Assembly: GCF_006539985.1 (NCBI RefSeq)
Contig: NZ_BJOB01000017.1
Span: forward strand, 1 to 53,119
Reading direction: 5' to 3'
Origin: Kurthia gibsonii
GTDB taxonomy: Bacteria > Bacillota > Bacilli > Bacillales_A > Planococcaceae
DNA: 53,119 bases
Under the pieces are notes generated by a model. That model made no database searches, had not been told where the DNA came from, and saw only the letters and a list, made by a program, of their open reading frames with translations. The position numbers were made by a program, and so were the translations under genes. Position 1 is the stretch's first letter; the number at the start of each line of letters is the position of its first letter. Positions 18,571-27,681 of this stretch are shown piece by piece.

Positions 18571-18600
18571 AAAAAAGGGACAACTCATCAGCTGCCCCCT
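18571..18600 (-). terminator. Terminator of the CtpA/CtpB gene
   Basis: On the minus strand GGGGCAGCT pairs with AGTTGTCCC, using two G-U pairs, around GATG. Six T follow. Confidence 0.88.
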
Positions 18601-18606
18601 TCTTAC

Positions 18607-20103
18607 TTATTGATTCAATTCTTTTAAAACCATTTTGCGTGCTTTTAATAATTGTGGATCATCTTTACGGATTTTCTCACGTAATTCATCCATTAATTTA
18701 TTTGTCGTTTTGCCTTTTAATATACCATCTACTGTTAGTTTATTATTCGTTTGGAAACGACTGACCGCATAAGATGTGTACTCATCATATAATCCATCAA
18801 TTTTGCCTGGATTATAACCAAGTGCTTTCAGCATTTTTTCTGCTGCCTTCACTTGTTCTGATACATCCCCTAATTTCATTGTTTTAGAAGGATCTAAATA
18901 TGGTAACGAAGCATAACTTGGATAATCTACTTTGACAGTTGGTTGAATTCCTTTTTTATGAATCCATTTACCTTCAGGTGTTAACCATTTACCTGTTGTA
19001 TATTTTAACGTAGAACCATCTTCTAAACTTTTCGCTGTTTGCATCGTACCTTTACCGAATGTTTTTTCACCAACTAACGGAATATGTGCATCTTCATTCA
19101 TCGCTGCTGCTAGAATTTCAGAAGCAGAAGCACTACCACCATCAATTAGTAACGCAGTTGGCACATCTACTTTACGACCATTTTGAGCGCGAATAATCTC
19201 TTTTTGACCATCTTTCGGCTCAATTTGCATAATTGGTTCACCCGCATCTACGAATAGACTCGCAATATTAACCGCCGTTGTTAAAATGCCACCTGGATTT
19301 TGACGCACATCGAGTACAAGACCTTTCATACCCTTCTTCTCCATCTCATCCAGCTTCTTCAGTAATTCTTGATACGTTTGGTCCGCAAATGTTGTGATTT
19401 GAATATGTGCAATTTTATCTTTTGTCATTTTCGCATAGACTGTTTCAATTGGAATCGCATCGCGTGTGATTGTCACCTTATGCAGTTTCGAATCTTTTCC
19501 ACGCTGATATTCTAACGTCACTTTCGTACCTTTTTTACCGCGAATTTTTTGTACGGTCTCTGTCGCTGTTTTTCCTACAACTGATTTACCATCAACTGAT
19601 TTAATAATATCATTTGGACGTAAGCCAGCCTTTTCTGCAGGTGAGTTTTTAATTGGCGAGACAATCATAACCTGACCATCTTTTTCTTGAATCTCTGCAC
19701 CAATCCCATCAAAACTAGATGAGATACTATCATTAAATTGTGTTGCTTCTTCCTTGCCTAAATAGTCTGAATAAGGATCCCCTAATGACTCAATCATCCC
19801 TTTTAACGCACCATTCACAAGCGCATCTTCATCTATTTTTTCATAGTACGATTTGTTTAATTCATCATATGTATCAAATACTTTTTGAAATTCTTCATGG
19901 TTTGGTGTGCGTACTTCGACTACCTTCTTCTCCCCAACCGTTAAAGCAAAAATTGTGATACCTGATGTCGCAAGAATTAATACAATAATCATCATAATTA
20001 GTGTAAAGGGCTTCAGGCGAATGTATTTACCAGCAGGCTTCGTTTCTTCCGAGGCTTTCGGTTCTACTTCTGGCTGTTCCTCTTGCTTTTTCTGTTCGTC
20101 CAA
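18607..20103 (-). CDS. S41 carboxy-terminal processing protease (CtpA/CtpB)
   Basis: A membrane-anchored serine protease of 498 aa. A charged cytoplasmic N-terminus (Glu/Lys-rich, 1-30) is followed by one membrane segment (about 33-55), a PDZ domain (about 115-205, DGIGAEIQEKDGQVMIVSPI), the S41 domain with catalytic serine in GGSASASEIL and lysine in GEKTFGKGTMQ, and a C-terminal peptidoglycan-binding domain (about 420-475, LGDVSEQVKAAEKMLKALGY). Such proteases trim C-termini of secreted proteins. In sporulating Bacillus, CtpB cleaves SpoIVFA; no sporulation genes are seen here. The start is TTG (LDEQKKQEEQ) with a GGTGA site. Whether it is CtpA or CtpB cannot be decided. Confidence 0.93.
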   Translation of the reverse strand: MDEQKKQEEQPEVEPKASEETKPAGKYIRLKPFTLIMMIIVLILATSGITIFALTVGEKKVVEVRTPNHEEFQKVFDTYDELNKSYYEKIDEDALVNGALKGMIESLGDPYSDYLGKEEATQFNDSISSSFDGIGAEIQEKDGQVMIVSPIKNSPAEKAGLRPNDIIKSVDGKSVVGKTATETVQKIRGKKGTKVTLEYQRGKDSKLHKVTITRDAIPIETVYAKMTKDKIAHIQITTFADQTYQELLKKLDEMEKKGMKGLVLDVRQNPGGILTTAVNIASLFVDAGEPIMQIEPKDGQKEIIRAQNGRKVDVPTALLIDGGSASASEILAAAMNEDAHIPLVGEKTFGKGTMQTAKSLEDGSTLKYTTGKWLTPEGKWIHKKGIQPTVKVDYPSYASLPYLDPSKTMKLGDVSEQVKAAEKMLKALGYNPGKIDGLYDEYTSYAVSRFQTNNKLTVDGILKGKTTNKLMDELREKIRKDDPQLLKARKMVLKELNQ

Positions 20104-20190
20104 TATCTTTCACCACTTTCACTCTCGTCACGTGTACATACACTATTTCTATTTTAACAGGTTCTTAGCGTAACGAAAAGTAATAAAAAA

Positions 20191-20223
20191 AAACGAATGA
20201 TTGATTCGCTCAATCATTCGTTT
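20191..20223 (-). terminator. Terminator of the yfmQ-like gene
   Basis: AAACGAATGATTGA and TCAATCATTCGTTT form a perfect 14-bp stem around TTCGC, with a long T run on the minus strand. Confidence 0.93.
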
Positions 20224-20230
20224 GATCACA

Positions 20231-20695
20231 TTAAACAAGTTGCATCTGTTTACTGCAAGCTGCTTGACCTTTTAATGTTGTATTCGATAGTTCTTCTGAG
20301 TTTAAGCTGTAAGAGATTACTTTTTTATTGCGTTGTTTTACTACATTTACGCGGTCTTCCGCATAATAAACAGATAGTCTTGAATGCTTACCTTTTTTAT
20401 TCACATCGATTACGTACGGTACGATGTCTGTATCCGGATTTAATACCTCATCTTCAAAACCTTTAAAAATTGGATTACGTACTAAAAATGCGGCTTCATT
20501 AAATGATTGGATGAAATCTTCTTTCTCTTGTCCTGTTAACTCTTTTTGATCAAATGTAATTGTTACTTCTTCTGACTTCAACTTTTGATGCATCGCATAA
20601 CGTTCTGTCAACCAAACAACCACGATATTTGGTGGTGCTGTAAGTAATTTGACTACTGTTCCAAGTACAAGCGTAATAAGTAATGCCCATGACAT
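20231..20695 (-). CDS. YfmQ-like protein
   Basis: A 154-aa protein with an N-terminal membrane segment (MSWALLITLVLGTVVKLLTAPPNIVVVWL) and a cytoplasmic or surface domain with the motif ITFDQKELTGQEKEDFIQSFNEAAFL. I recognise this pattern, including the C-terminal VYYAEDRVNVVKQRNKKVISYSL, as the YfmQ family of Bacillus, whose function is unknown. An AGGAGA site precedes the ATG. It is a single-gene unit with its own terminator. The 254 bp upstream (20696-20949) contain an 8-bp inverted repeat TGACAAAA/TTTTGTCA at 20837-20863, of unclear meaning. Confidence 0.72.
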   Translation of the reverse strand: MSWALLITLVLGTVVKLLTAPPNIVVVWLTERYAMHQKLKSEEVTITFDQKELTGQEKEDFIQSFNEAAFLVRNPIFKGFEDEVLNPDTDIVPYVIDVNKKGKHSRLSVYYAEDRVNVVKQRNKKVISYSLNSEELSNTTLKGQAACSKQMQLV

Positions 20696-20949
20696 AATGA
20701 AAACATCTCCTATATAATAAGTTCTAGTTAATTTGTAATGAATATTGATTACGCTTTTATCCTATCATATGGACATGTAAAATCAATCCTACTTTTTAAA
20801 TGTTCACGAGATAGGCACAATACCTCTTATAGTATTTGACAAAAAGATGAATTTCTTTTGTCAGAATATATTCAATGTTCATAAATCACATTTGTTCGTG
20901 TAGAATAAGAACTTTAGGGGTTTTCTCTATTTCAATGTTTGTTACACTA

Positions 20950-21153
20950 TTATTTCTTTTGGAACGCGCGCACCGCAAATACAATAATTAAAATCCCTAC
21001 AATAAACGAGATGATTCGCACGATATAATCGGCTGTCAAAAAGGACGACAACGTATTCGCTTCATCATAACCACGTCCAGAAATAATCGACGGCGCTAAA
21101 ATGATTAAAATTCCTAGTATGACATAAATAATCGCAAAGACCGTTCCTTTCAC
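20950..21153 (-). CDS. Small two-segment membrane protein (67 aa)
   Basis: The product has two hydrophobic segments (TVFAIIYVILGILIILAP and IVRIISFIVGILIIVFAV) joined by a short loop and ends in a basic tail. I place the start at the GTG giving VKGTVFAIIYV because GGGAGAG lies 6 nt upstream. A longer frame would add an unlikely charged leader. No known function. It is divergent from the small membrane protein at 21269. Confidence 0.7.
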   Translation of the reverse strand: MKGTVFAIIYVILGILIILAPSIISGRGYDEANTLSSFLTADYIVRIISFIVGILIIVFAVRAFQKK

Positions 21154-21268
21154 ATCATTCTCTCCCTTCAACTCCCTTCTCTTTACCACTTGTTTCGAAA
21201 ACTTACACAAAAACTATTTTAATTCCATTTTTTTACTTTATACTAATATTTAGGAAGGTGGTGACGCT

Positions 21269-21505
21269 ATGACAGAAAAAAGTAGTATCGTATTAAGCGC
21301 AAGCTTTTTAATCGCCAGTGGTATTGTCTTCAGTTTAGAGCATATTGCTACGATGATTTATTGGTTCGCCCAAGTATTCACAGGCAGTTACCCAACCGAA
21401 CCCGATCATAACCCGTTCTTATCGAATTTCTTCATTATTATTTTCTTAATTCTTAGTCTTATTTTCTTTGCAATGTTCATTAATTTACGTGGAAAACGTA
21501 TATAA
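21269..21505 (+). CDS. Small membrane protein (78 aa)
   Basis: Two predicted membrane segments (about 8-35 and 50-72) separated by a polar loop, GSYPTEPDHNPF. Start ATG with AGGAAGGTGG upstream. It ends 13 bp before the VOC gene and its stop region carries that gene's AGGAGG site, so the two form an operon. I do not recognise the family. Confidence 0.75.
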   Translation: MTEKSSIVLSASFLIASGIVFSLEHIATMIYWFAQVFTGSYPTEPDHNPFLSNFFIIIFLILSLIFFAMFINLRGKRI

Positions 21506-21518
21506 GGAGGAACCAACC

Positions 21519-21878
21519 ATGTTCATCGACATCGATCATATCCAATTAGCTGCTCCGAAAAATAGTGAAGCTGCTTATAGACATTTCTTTCATGATATCT
21601 TAGGTATGCCTGAAATAGAAAAACCAGACAATCTAAAAAAACGAGGCGGCGTATGGTTCAAGTGCGGACAGCATGAAGTACATATCGGTATTCAAGAACC
21701 CTTTACCCCCGCAACGAAAGCACATCCAGCCTTTATCGTGAAAGACCTAGCAATGCTCAAAGAAACATTACACGCACACAACATCGAGACAATTGAAGAT
21801 GAACCACTTGAAAACGCGATTCGCTTTTATGTGAATGACCCTTGTGGAAATCGCCTAGAGTTTTTAGAGCGTATTTAG
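21519..21878 (+). CDS. VOC-superfamily (glyoxalase-like) protein
   Basis: A 119-aa single-unit vicinal oxygen chelate protein, expected to act as a dimer. Paired beta-alpha-beta-beta-beta modules are visible: MFIDIDHIQLAAP with a histidine ligand, then the strand GGVWFKCGQHEVHIGIQEPF, AHPAFIVKDL, and IRFYVNDPCGNRLEFLERI with a C-terminal glutamate ligand. The start is set by AGGAGG about 8 nt upstream. VOC proteins range from dioxygenases to resistance proteins; the substrate cannot be told here. Second gene of a two-gene unit ending in a terminator. Confidence 0.88.
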   Translation: MFIDIDHIQLAAPKNSEAAYRHFFHDILGMPEIEKPDNLKKRGGVWFKCGQHEVHIGIQEPFTPATKAHPAFIVKDLAMLKETLHAHNIETIEDEPLENAIRFYVNDPCGNRLEFLERI

Positions 21879-21891
21879 TGTGAGGAATAAA

Positions 21892-21924
21892 AAAAGCCCC
21901 TATGATTTCTCGAAATCATAGGGG
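21892..21924 (-). terminator. Convergent terminator between the VOC and ASCH genes
   Basis: CCCCTATGATTT pairs with AAATCATAGGGG around CTCG. The T run is on the minus strand, but the hairpin probably serves both convergent genes. Confidence 0.9.
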
Positions 21925-21942
21925 TTATTCATTTGTATCTCT

Positions 21943-22386
21943 CTATTTTTTAGGATATACCTTCTCAAAACGGTCACAAACCGTCAACATATCTTCTGTA
22001 AATACTAAACCATACTGAGGTAACGTACGACCAAAGAAAGCAATATGTGCCTTCTTCCACTCATCATAAGTCCCCTCTCCTTCAGCTAATGCAAAATCTA
22101 CAGGTACTTTATTAAATGGATAAATATCAATAGCGTATGATTTAATAATTGCAACTGGCTGATTTTGACTATCTAATACAATTTGATGATCGCCCACTTT
22201 CGGAAGTGAATCTCCTTCAATTTCATATAGTAGATAGCTCGAACAAGTTGCTGTTTTCGTTCCATTTACAACTAAACTTGCAAGCCACTCTGCTTTTTCT
22301 CCGAACTGAAAAGCTTCCATATAACGAACACCCTCTAGCCCCTCCAACTCACAATAACGCTGCCAAAAAGATTCAATTTGATTCAT
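21943..22386 (-). CDS. ASCH-domain protein
   Basis: A 147-aa protein of the ASCH (PUA-like) superfamily, which binds RNA or modified nucleosides. The signature GTKTATCSSYL and the conserved C-terminal stretch EGEGTYDEWKKAHIAFFGR are present, with VGDHQIVLDSQNQPVAIIKS between them. Related proteins include N4-acetylcytidine amidohydrolases, but the exact reaction is not deducible. ATG start with AAGGGG upstream. Single-gene unit between two terminators. Confidence 0.87.
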   Translation of the reverse strand: MNQIESFWQRYCELEGLEGVRYMEAFQFGEKAEWLASLVVNGTKTATCSSYLLYEIEGDSLPKVGDHQIVLDSQNQPVAIIKSYAIDIYPFNKVPVDFALAEGEGTYDEWKKAHIAFFGRTLPQYGLVFTEDMLTVCDRFEKVYPKK

Positions 22387-22470
22387 TTTTGTAACCCCTT
22401 TATTAAAATTTAACTAAAAATAGCTCAAATTCACTAAAGAAACATGAGCCTAATGATTAGTATACACAAA

Positions 22471-22503
22471 AAACCACACACAACCCTTAGTCGTGTGTGG
22501 TTT
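22471..22503 (-). terminator. Terminator of deoD
   Basis: On the minus strand AAACCACACAC pairs with GTGTGTGGTTT and a T run follows. Confidence 0.92.
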
Positions 22504-22519
22504 ATTCATATAAATCCTA

Positions 22520-23224
22520 TTAGTCTTGAATCGCTGCTTCAAGCGCAACAACCATCATGTCTTTGAACGTTGTTTGGCGTTCTTCTGATGATGTTGCTTC
22601 ACCTGTGATTAGGTGGTCAGAGATTGTTAGGATTGATAATGCTTGTACGTCGTATTTTGCTGCTAGTGTGTAAAGTGCTGCTGTTTCCATCTCAACTGCT
22701 AGTACACCGTAGTCTGCTAGTAGTTCGTTTGGATTTTTGTCACCATAGAATAGGTCCGCTGTATACACGTTACCTACACGTAGGTTTAAGCCTGCTTCTT
22801 TACCTGCATTGTAAGCTTTTAATAATAGATCGAAGTCTGCGATTGGTGCGAAGTCTAAGCCACCGAATTGGATTTCGTTCATTTTTGAGTCTGTTGTAGC
22901 ACCTTGTGCGATGACAACGTCACGTACTTTTACGTCGCGTTTTAATGCGCCTGCTGTACCTACACGAATTAATTTTTTACAGCCGTAATCTTTCATTAAT
23001 TCTGTTGCGTAGATTGAGATAGATGGAACGCCCATGCCTGTTCCTTGTACAGATACACGTTTACCTTTATATGTACCTGTGTAACCGAACATGTTACGTA
23101 CGTCGTTATATTGTTTTACGTCTTCTAAAAATGTCTCTGCGATAAATTTAGCGCGTAGTGGGTCTCCTGGTAATAATACGATTTCTGCGATTTCGCCTTG
23201 TGCAGCGTTAATGTGAATGCTCAT
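22520..23224 (-). CDS. deoD: Purine nucleoside phosphorylase, DeoD type
   Basis: The hexameric DeoD-type enzyme cleaves purine (deoxy)ribonucleosides with phosphate in purine salvage. At 234 aa the length is standard. Motifs include [14 protein letters not shown] (phosphate site), [40 protein letters not shown] and the catalytic aspartate in TISDHLI. ATG start with GGTGAGGGA upstream. It is a single-gene unit ending in a strong terminator. Confidence 0.97.
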   Translation of the reverse strand: MSIHINAAQGEIAEIVLLPGDPLRAKFIAETFLEDVKQYNDVRNMFGYTGTYKGKRVSVQGTGMGVPSISIYATELMKDYGCKKLIRVGTAGALKRDVKVRDVVIAQGATTDSKMNEIQFGGLDFAPIADFDLLLKAYNAGKEAGLNLRVGNVYTADLFYGDKNPNELLADYGVLAVEMETAALYTLAAKYDVQALSILTISDHLITGEATSSEERQTTFKDMMVVALEAAIQD

Positions 23225-23340
23225 GTTTTTCCCTCACCATTCCTGTATATTTTTGAAAACAAATGCTCTTTTTAACTCGCTTGGAAGTCTTCATTCTATG
23301 CTATTGTAACTTAATGTCTGACATCTGACAATCTAAAAAC

Positions 23341-23562
23341 TTATTTTTCACGCTCTACGTATAATACCCAAAAATCATCGAACGTAATCGCTGTCATATC
23401 AGGGTCTGCGGCTTCCTCAATGTAACGAGAAAGTTCATCAAAGTCCTCCGATTGTTTTGGAAAGGTATGATCTAAAAACATCGCTTCTGCAAATCGTGCA
23501 AAAACATCATTTTTACCTCCTCCTCTGTAAGTTAATGCAAATTGATAGAAACTATGTCGCAT
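23341..23562 (-). CDS. yozE: YozE-family (UPF0346) protein
   Basis: A 73-aa acidic protein with the family pattern SFYQFALTYRG, FARFAEAMFLDHTFPKQSEDFDELSRYIEE and TFDDFWVLYVE. The YozE fold is SAM-like, meaning sterile-alpha-motif-like helices, and its role is unknown. The start has AAGGAG about 8 nt upstream. It is divergent from the chemoreceptor gene. Confidence 0.85.
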   Translation of the reverse strand: MRHSFYQFALTYRGGGKNDVFARFAEAMFLDHTFPKQSEDFDELSRYIEEAADPDMTAITFDDFWVLYVEREK

Positions 23563-23687
23563 ATATATTCTCCTTAACTAGTAAATTAGAATTGGTTTTT
23601 TGAAATTTTTGTATGGCTTTTTTACTTCTGTTTCCGTAATATATAGAATAGATAGAAAATTTCAAATTACGTAAAGTAGGTGACACG

Positions 23688-25496
23688 ATGGTTATGACAA
23701 AAAAGAAAGTACCCACTTCTAAAAAAGCTACGAAACGGAGTAAGAAAAGTTCTAAAAACAATGCCACTCCCAAAAAATTTTTAAAATCGTTCAAGGTTCT
23801 TAAATTAATTCGTGGGCGTGTAGTACTTGTTTTCGCAGTCCTCTCCATTATTTTAGTAGCGATGCTTATTGTATCTTACAATAATACAGAACGCTTGAAA
23901 GATGAACTCCAAACACTGACGGGTAAAAATGTAAATCAGCAAATGCGCGTCAATTTACTCGCTGGTGAAATTGCACAACTATCCAACTTAGAACAGAGCT
24001 TTATTATAACAGGTAGCGATGTATATCTTGGACAATATGAAGAACAAAAAGAAACAATTGATAAAACACTTCAAGATTTACATAAAGTCTTTAATAAAAA
24101 AGGTGATGCGCGTGACCGAATTGATTCGATTGATCAATTTTATAATAACTATTTAACCTATTCTAAACGCGTCATTGATGTTCGTAAAGAGAGTGGTTTA
24201 GATGCGGCACAACGAATTGTTCAGATTGGAACAGGCGCTAAAGCTATGTCCTATGTAAATATCCACATAGACATGATGAATAAGGTATTAGCTAAAAATA
24301 CAAAAGCGCAAATTAAAAAAGTAGAAAAAAGCACGGAAGTTTCGATGATTATTTTCTTCGTTTTAACACTATTATCGATTATTCTCGTATTTATGTCAGG
24401 TACAGCGATCTTCCGTACAATTAAAGTGAATACGCACAAAATTAATCGTTCATTATTGGATATGGCAAGTGCAGGTGGTGACTTAACAAAACGTCTTGAA
24501 ATTAAAAATGACGATGAATTTGGTCAAATCTCTGCTAGTACAAACACATTAATTGAGTCGATTGCGAATTTAGTGCGAAAAGTCAGTGCTTTAACAGAGA
24601 ATGTATCTGCAAATGGTCAACAACTGACTGCTTCTGCACAGGAAAACGCGACAACAATTCAACAGATTGCGAACTCAACTGCGGAAATCGCAGAGAGCAG
24701 TGAACAGACGATTCGTTCAATGGAGCAATCATCTAACAAAATGTCACATCTAGAAGAAACAACACTGCAACTGAATGATGATGCACAGGATTTACGTCAA
24801 ACTTCAGCGACAATGCGTGAAGCAGCAAAAGAAGGACAAAATAAAATCCAACAGTCTGCAAAATCAATGATGGAGATTGAAGAAGTTATTGCGAATACGA
24901 ACCAAACTGTCACAGGTCTTGGTGAAAGTTCTGAAGAGATCACATCGATTATCGGAACGATTACGAGTATTGCTGAACAGACGAACTTACTTGCCTTAAA
25001 TGCGGCGATTGAAGCGGCACGTGCAGGTGAACATGGTAAAGGTTTTGCGGTTGTAGCAGATGAAGTCCGAAAGCTTGCAGAACAATCACAACGCGCTGCA
25101 AGTGAAGTAGCAACGATTGTACACACGATTCAAGACGAGATTTCGGTCATGGTCAAGCAAAATGAGGCTGGCGTGTCGAAAGTCATTCAAGGGGTCGAAA
25201 TTACGAATGAAACGATTCAAACATTCGACGCCATTACACGCGAGACAGAGAAAACGATTCGTATTATTGAAAACATGGTAACGCGAATCGCTGAGACGAA
25301 GAATGTCAGTCAAGATGTTATGCAGTCGTTCATCGCAGTCAACTCGATGGCTGAACATACAGCACATCAAGCAGATCAATCGGCAGCGGCGGCTGAACAA
25401 GGCTCTGCATCTATTCAAGAAATTTATGCATCTTCTGAAGAATTGTCACGTCAAGCAGATTCATTACGTGATTTAGTTCAACAATTTAAAATTTAA
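23688..25496 (+). CDS. Methyl-accepting chemotaxis protein
   Basis: A 602-aa transmembrane chemoreceptor. It has an unusually long, Lys/Ser-rich cytoplasmic N-terminus (1-42), then membrane segment 1 (about 43-64), a four-helix-bundle type ligand domain (about 68-210), membrane segment 2 (about 215-237), HAMP (about 238-292) and the signalling domain. The conserved tip is [39 protein letters not shown]. No CheR-docking pentapeptide is seen at the C-terminus (VQQFKI). It signals to CheA-CheW; no che genes are in the window. The start could be this ATG or the one two codons later; the site GTAGGTGA is modest. Confidence 0.95.
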   Translation: MVMTKKKVPTSKKATKRSKKSSKNNATPKKFLKSFKVLKLIRGRVVLVFAVLSIILVAMLIVSYNNTERLKDELQTLTGKNVNQQMRVNLLAGEIAQLSNLEQSFIITGSDVYLGQYEEQKETIDKTLQDLHKVFNKKGDARDRIDSIDQFYNNYLTYSKRVIDVRKESGLDAAQRIVQIGTGAKAMSYVNIHIDMMNKVLAKNTKAQIKKVEKSTEVSMIIFFVLTLLSIILVFMSGTAIFRTIKVNTHKINRSLLDMASAGGDLTKRLEIKNDDEFGQISASTNTLIESIANLVRKVSALTENVSANGQQLTASAQENATTIQQIANSTAEIAESSEQTIRSMEQSSNKMSHLEETTLQLNDDAQDLRQTSATMREAAKEGQNKIQQSAKSMMEIEEVIANTNQTVTGLGESSEEITSIIGTITSIAEQTNLLALNAAIEAARAGEHGKGFAVVADEVRKLAEQSQRAASEVATIVHTIQDEISVMVKQNEAGVSKVIQGVEITNETIQTFDAITRETEKTIRIIENMVTRIAETKNVSQDVMQSFIAVNSMAEHTAHQADQSAAAAEQGSASIQEIYASSEELSRQADSLRDLVQQFKI

Positions 25497-25502
25497 TCTG
25501 AC

Positions 25503-25556
25503 CAAAGACTAGGCTAGCTAAGTATTTACTTTGCTTCTGTCCTAGTCTTTGTTTTT
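25503..25556 (+). terminator. Terminator of the chemoreceptor gene
   Basis: CAAAGACTAGG (25503-25513) pairs with CCTAGTCTTTG (25541-25551), followed by TTTTTT. The 27-base loop is long. Confidence 0.85.
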
Positions 25557-25676
25557 TATTTCCATATCAAATGCCCTATTTTTCATAAAATAACATTTTT
25601 CCAGCAACATAAACGGATATTCCCTATTCTTTTTTGATAAAAAGTGCTAGTATAAGCAATCGAGGAGTGATTCAAA

Positions 25677-26234
25677 ATGAAACTAACAAAATACGTATTA
25701 GCATTTGGGATGTTAACAGGTGCTACTCTACCTTATACCTTACCTGCTACGGAAGCTTTTGCTACCACAAAAAAAGAAGGTGTTGTGTCAAAAGACGTAA
25801 TCGTACGTGCGGCATCTACACCAAAATCAAAAAATCTTGGTACATTAACAAAAGGAACAAATGTTACGATTTATAAAGAAACAACATATTGGTACCAAGT
25901 GAAGTTCAATAATAAATTGGCTTATATTTCAAAAGATCACGTGAAGTTGAATACAAAGAAAAAACCAACAACAAAGAAACCGACAACAACTAAAAAACCA
26001 GCAACTGACACACTTGTATCAAAAGTTCCTTCAAAAAAAGCTGCAAATGCGACAATTAAATCGAATGTATATTACTATAAAACAGCTTCAACAAAAGGAA
26101 AATCACTTGGTATTTTGAAAAAAGGTACGAAAATTCATGTGAATTCTACAAGTAAATTCGGTTGGGTTGAGTTCGACTTCAATGGTCAAAAGAATTACGT
26201 CTACAAAGACTTTGTAACAATGACAAAAAAATAA
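25677..26234 (+). CDS. Secreted protein with two SH3-like domains
   Basis: A 185-aa exported protein. The signal peptide covers about residues 1-30 (MKLTKYVLAFGM through ATEAFA). Two bacterial SH3 domains (about 38-92 and 118-183; each has VIVRAAST or VYYYKTAST, GTLTKGTNVTIYKE or GILKKGTKIHVN, then an aromatic pair) flank a Lys/Thr/Pro-rich linker. SH3b domains usually bind cell-wall peptides. There is no enzymatic domain, so it may be a wall-binding accessory protein. Start ATG with GGAGTGA upstream; own terminator downstream. Confidence 0.88.
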   Translation: MKLTKYVLAFGMLTGATLPYTLPATEAFATTKKEGVVSKDVIVRAASTPKSKNLGTLTKGTNVTIYKETTYWYQVKFNNKLAYISKDHVKLNTKKKPTTKKPTTTKKPATDTLVSKVPSKKAANATIKSNVYYYKTASTKGKSLGILKKGTKIHVNSTSKFGWVEFDFNGQKNYVYKDFVTMTKK

Positions 26235-26242
26235 TCAAATGG

Positions 26243-26273
26243 GAATCGTAGTTTAGACTACGGTTCTTTTTTT
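26243..26273 (+). terminator. Terminator after the SH3 protein gene
   Basis: GAATCGTAG pairs with CTACGGTTC, using one G-U pair, and is followed by seven or more T. Confidence 0.88.
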
Positions 26274-26376
26274 ATCTTCTCTAAATTCTGAATAATTATT
26301 TAATTTAGCTTGAAATTTCGTGGTTTGCATGGTAAGATTCCATTAATTGACTAATAATCGATTAATTAAATAGGTT

Positions 26377-26537
26377 TTCTTATCGAGAGAGATGGAGGGA
26401 CATGGCCCGACGAAATCTCAGCAACCCCCTCTTTAAAGGGACAGGTGCTAAATCCAGTAAGACGCAGTTCTTGAAGATAAGAAGAATCACTCTTACTTAG
26501 AGTTTTCTTCTTACTATTAGAAGAAAACTTTTTTTAT
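26377..26537 (+). promoter_or_regulatory. SAM-I riboswitch (S box) with transcription terminator
   Basis: The aptamer (26377-26483) has the S-box landmarks GAGAGATGGAGGGAC, TGGCCCGACGAAATCTCAGCAACC and GGTGCTAAATCC. P1 pairs TTCTTATC (26377-26384) with GATAAGAA (26476-26483). The expression platform holds a terminator (AGTTTTCTTCT and AGAAGAAAACT, 26501-26529, then TTTTTTT). TAAGAAGAA (26478-26486) can instead pair with TTCTTCTTA (26505-26513) as antiterminator. With SAM bound, P1 forms and transcription stops before metI. Confidence 0.96.
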
Positions 26538-26559
26538 TACACAAAAAAGGATGAGGACA

Positions 26560-27681
26560 ATGACAAAAATCGAAACACTTTTAACTCAGGTGGGAACACA
26601 TACAGATGAAAAAACAGGTGCAATCAACGCCCCAATCTACCTTTCAACTGCTTACCGCCATGTAGGTCTTGGAGAATCAACAGGCTTTGATTACACGCGT
26701 ACAAAAAATCCAACGCGATCGGTATTAGAGGAGGAATTTGCACGTTTAGAAGGCGGAGATGCTTGTTTCGCCTGTAGTAGCGGTATGGCTGCAATTCATT
26801 TAATCCTCTCGCTATTAAAAACAGGTGATGCAGTGATTTACCCGGAAGATTTATATGGCGGCACATACCGACTGGCAACACAATATGAAGCACAATATGG
26901 TATTCAAGCAATCTTTAACGACTTTTCATCTCTTGAGGAGGTGGAACAACTTGTCATTGAACATCCTGTTAAGGCGATTTTCTTAGAGACGCCGACAAAT
27001 CCTTTAATGCAGGAAATTTCTATCGAAGAATGTGTGAAAATTGCGAAAAAACATGGCATTTTATTGATTGTCGACAATACATTTTTAACACCTTACTATC
27101 AACGCCCAATTGCGTTAGGTGCAGATATTGTTATGCATAGTGGCACAAAATATATTGGTGGACATAATGATGTATTAGCAGGACTGGTTGTGTCAAAAGG
27201 TGCTGAACTAAGTGAACGTCTTTTCTTACAACATAATGCGATTGGTATGACACTCTCACCTTTTGATAGCTGGTTACTACTTCGCGGTTTAAAAACACTA
27301 CACCTTCGTATGAAACAACATACAGCAAATGCTCAAGTAATTGTAGAATTTTTACAGAAGTCGCCACATGTACGTGACGTTTTATATGCTGGACGCGGTG
27401 GCATGGTATCCTTCCGCCTGCAATCTGGAAAACAGATTGATCCATTCTTACGTAATTTAAAACTGATTGCTTTCGCTGAAAGTTTAGGCGGTGTTGAATC
27501 ATTTATTACGTACCCAACAACGCAAACACATGCAGACATTCCGGAAGAAATTCGCAATGCGCGTGGCGTAGATGATTCACTTCTTCGTTTCTCGGTTGGC
27601 ATTGAGGAAGCAGAAGATTTAATTGCGGATTTACAAAACGTATTTAACGTATTAGAAAGCGAGGCTGTTGTACATGACTAA
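26560..27681 (+). CDS. metI: Cystathionine gamma-synthase / O-acetylhomoserine thiolyase
   Basis: A PLP enzyme of the Cys/Met metabolism family. It joins O-acetylhomoserine with cysteine, or with sulfide, toward methionine. It follows Bacillus MetI closely (PIYLSTAYRH, GESTGFDYTRTKNPTR, SSGMAAIH, ETPTNPLMQE, and the PLP lysine in HSGTKYIGGH; the C-terminal SLGGVESFITYPTTQTH is typical). The ATG giving MTKIETLLTQVG is preferred because AAAAGGA stands about 9 nt upstream. It is controlled by the upstream SAM riboswitch and overlaps metC by 8 bp. Confidence 0.95.
   Translation: MTKIETLLTQVGTHTDEKTGAINAPIYLSTAYRHVGLGESTGFDYTRTKNPTRSVLEEEFARLEGGDACFACSSGMAAIHLILSLLKTGDAVIYPEDLYGGTYRLATQYEAQYGIQAIFNDFSSLEEVEQLVIEHPVKAIFLETPTNPLMQEISIEECVKIAKKHGILLIVDNTFLTPYYQRPIALGADIVMHSGTKYIGGHNDVLAGLVVSKGAELSERLFLQHNAIGMTLSPFDSWLLLRGLKTLHLRMKQHTANAQVIVEFLQKSPHVRDVLYAGRGGMVSFRLQSGKQIDPFLRNLKLIAFAESLGGVESFITYPTTQTHADIPEEIRNARGVDDSLLRFSVGIEEAEDLIADLQNVFNVLESEAVVHD

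Noticed and set aside
20837-20863. TGACAAAA/TTTTGTCA inverted repeat as terminator or promoter
   Set aside because: No T run and no correctly spaced -10; too short to claim a regulator site.
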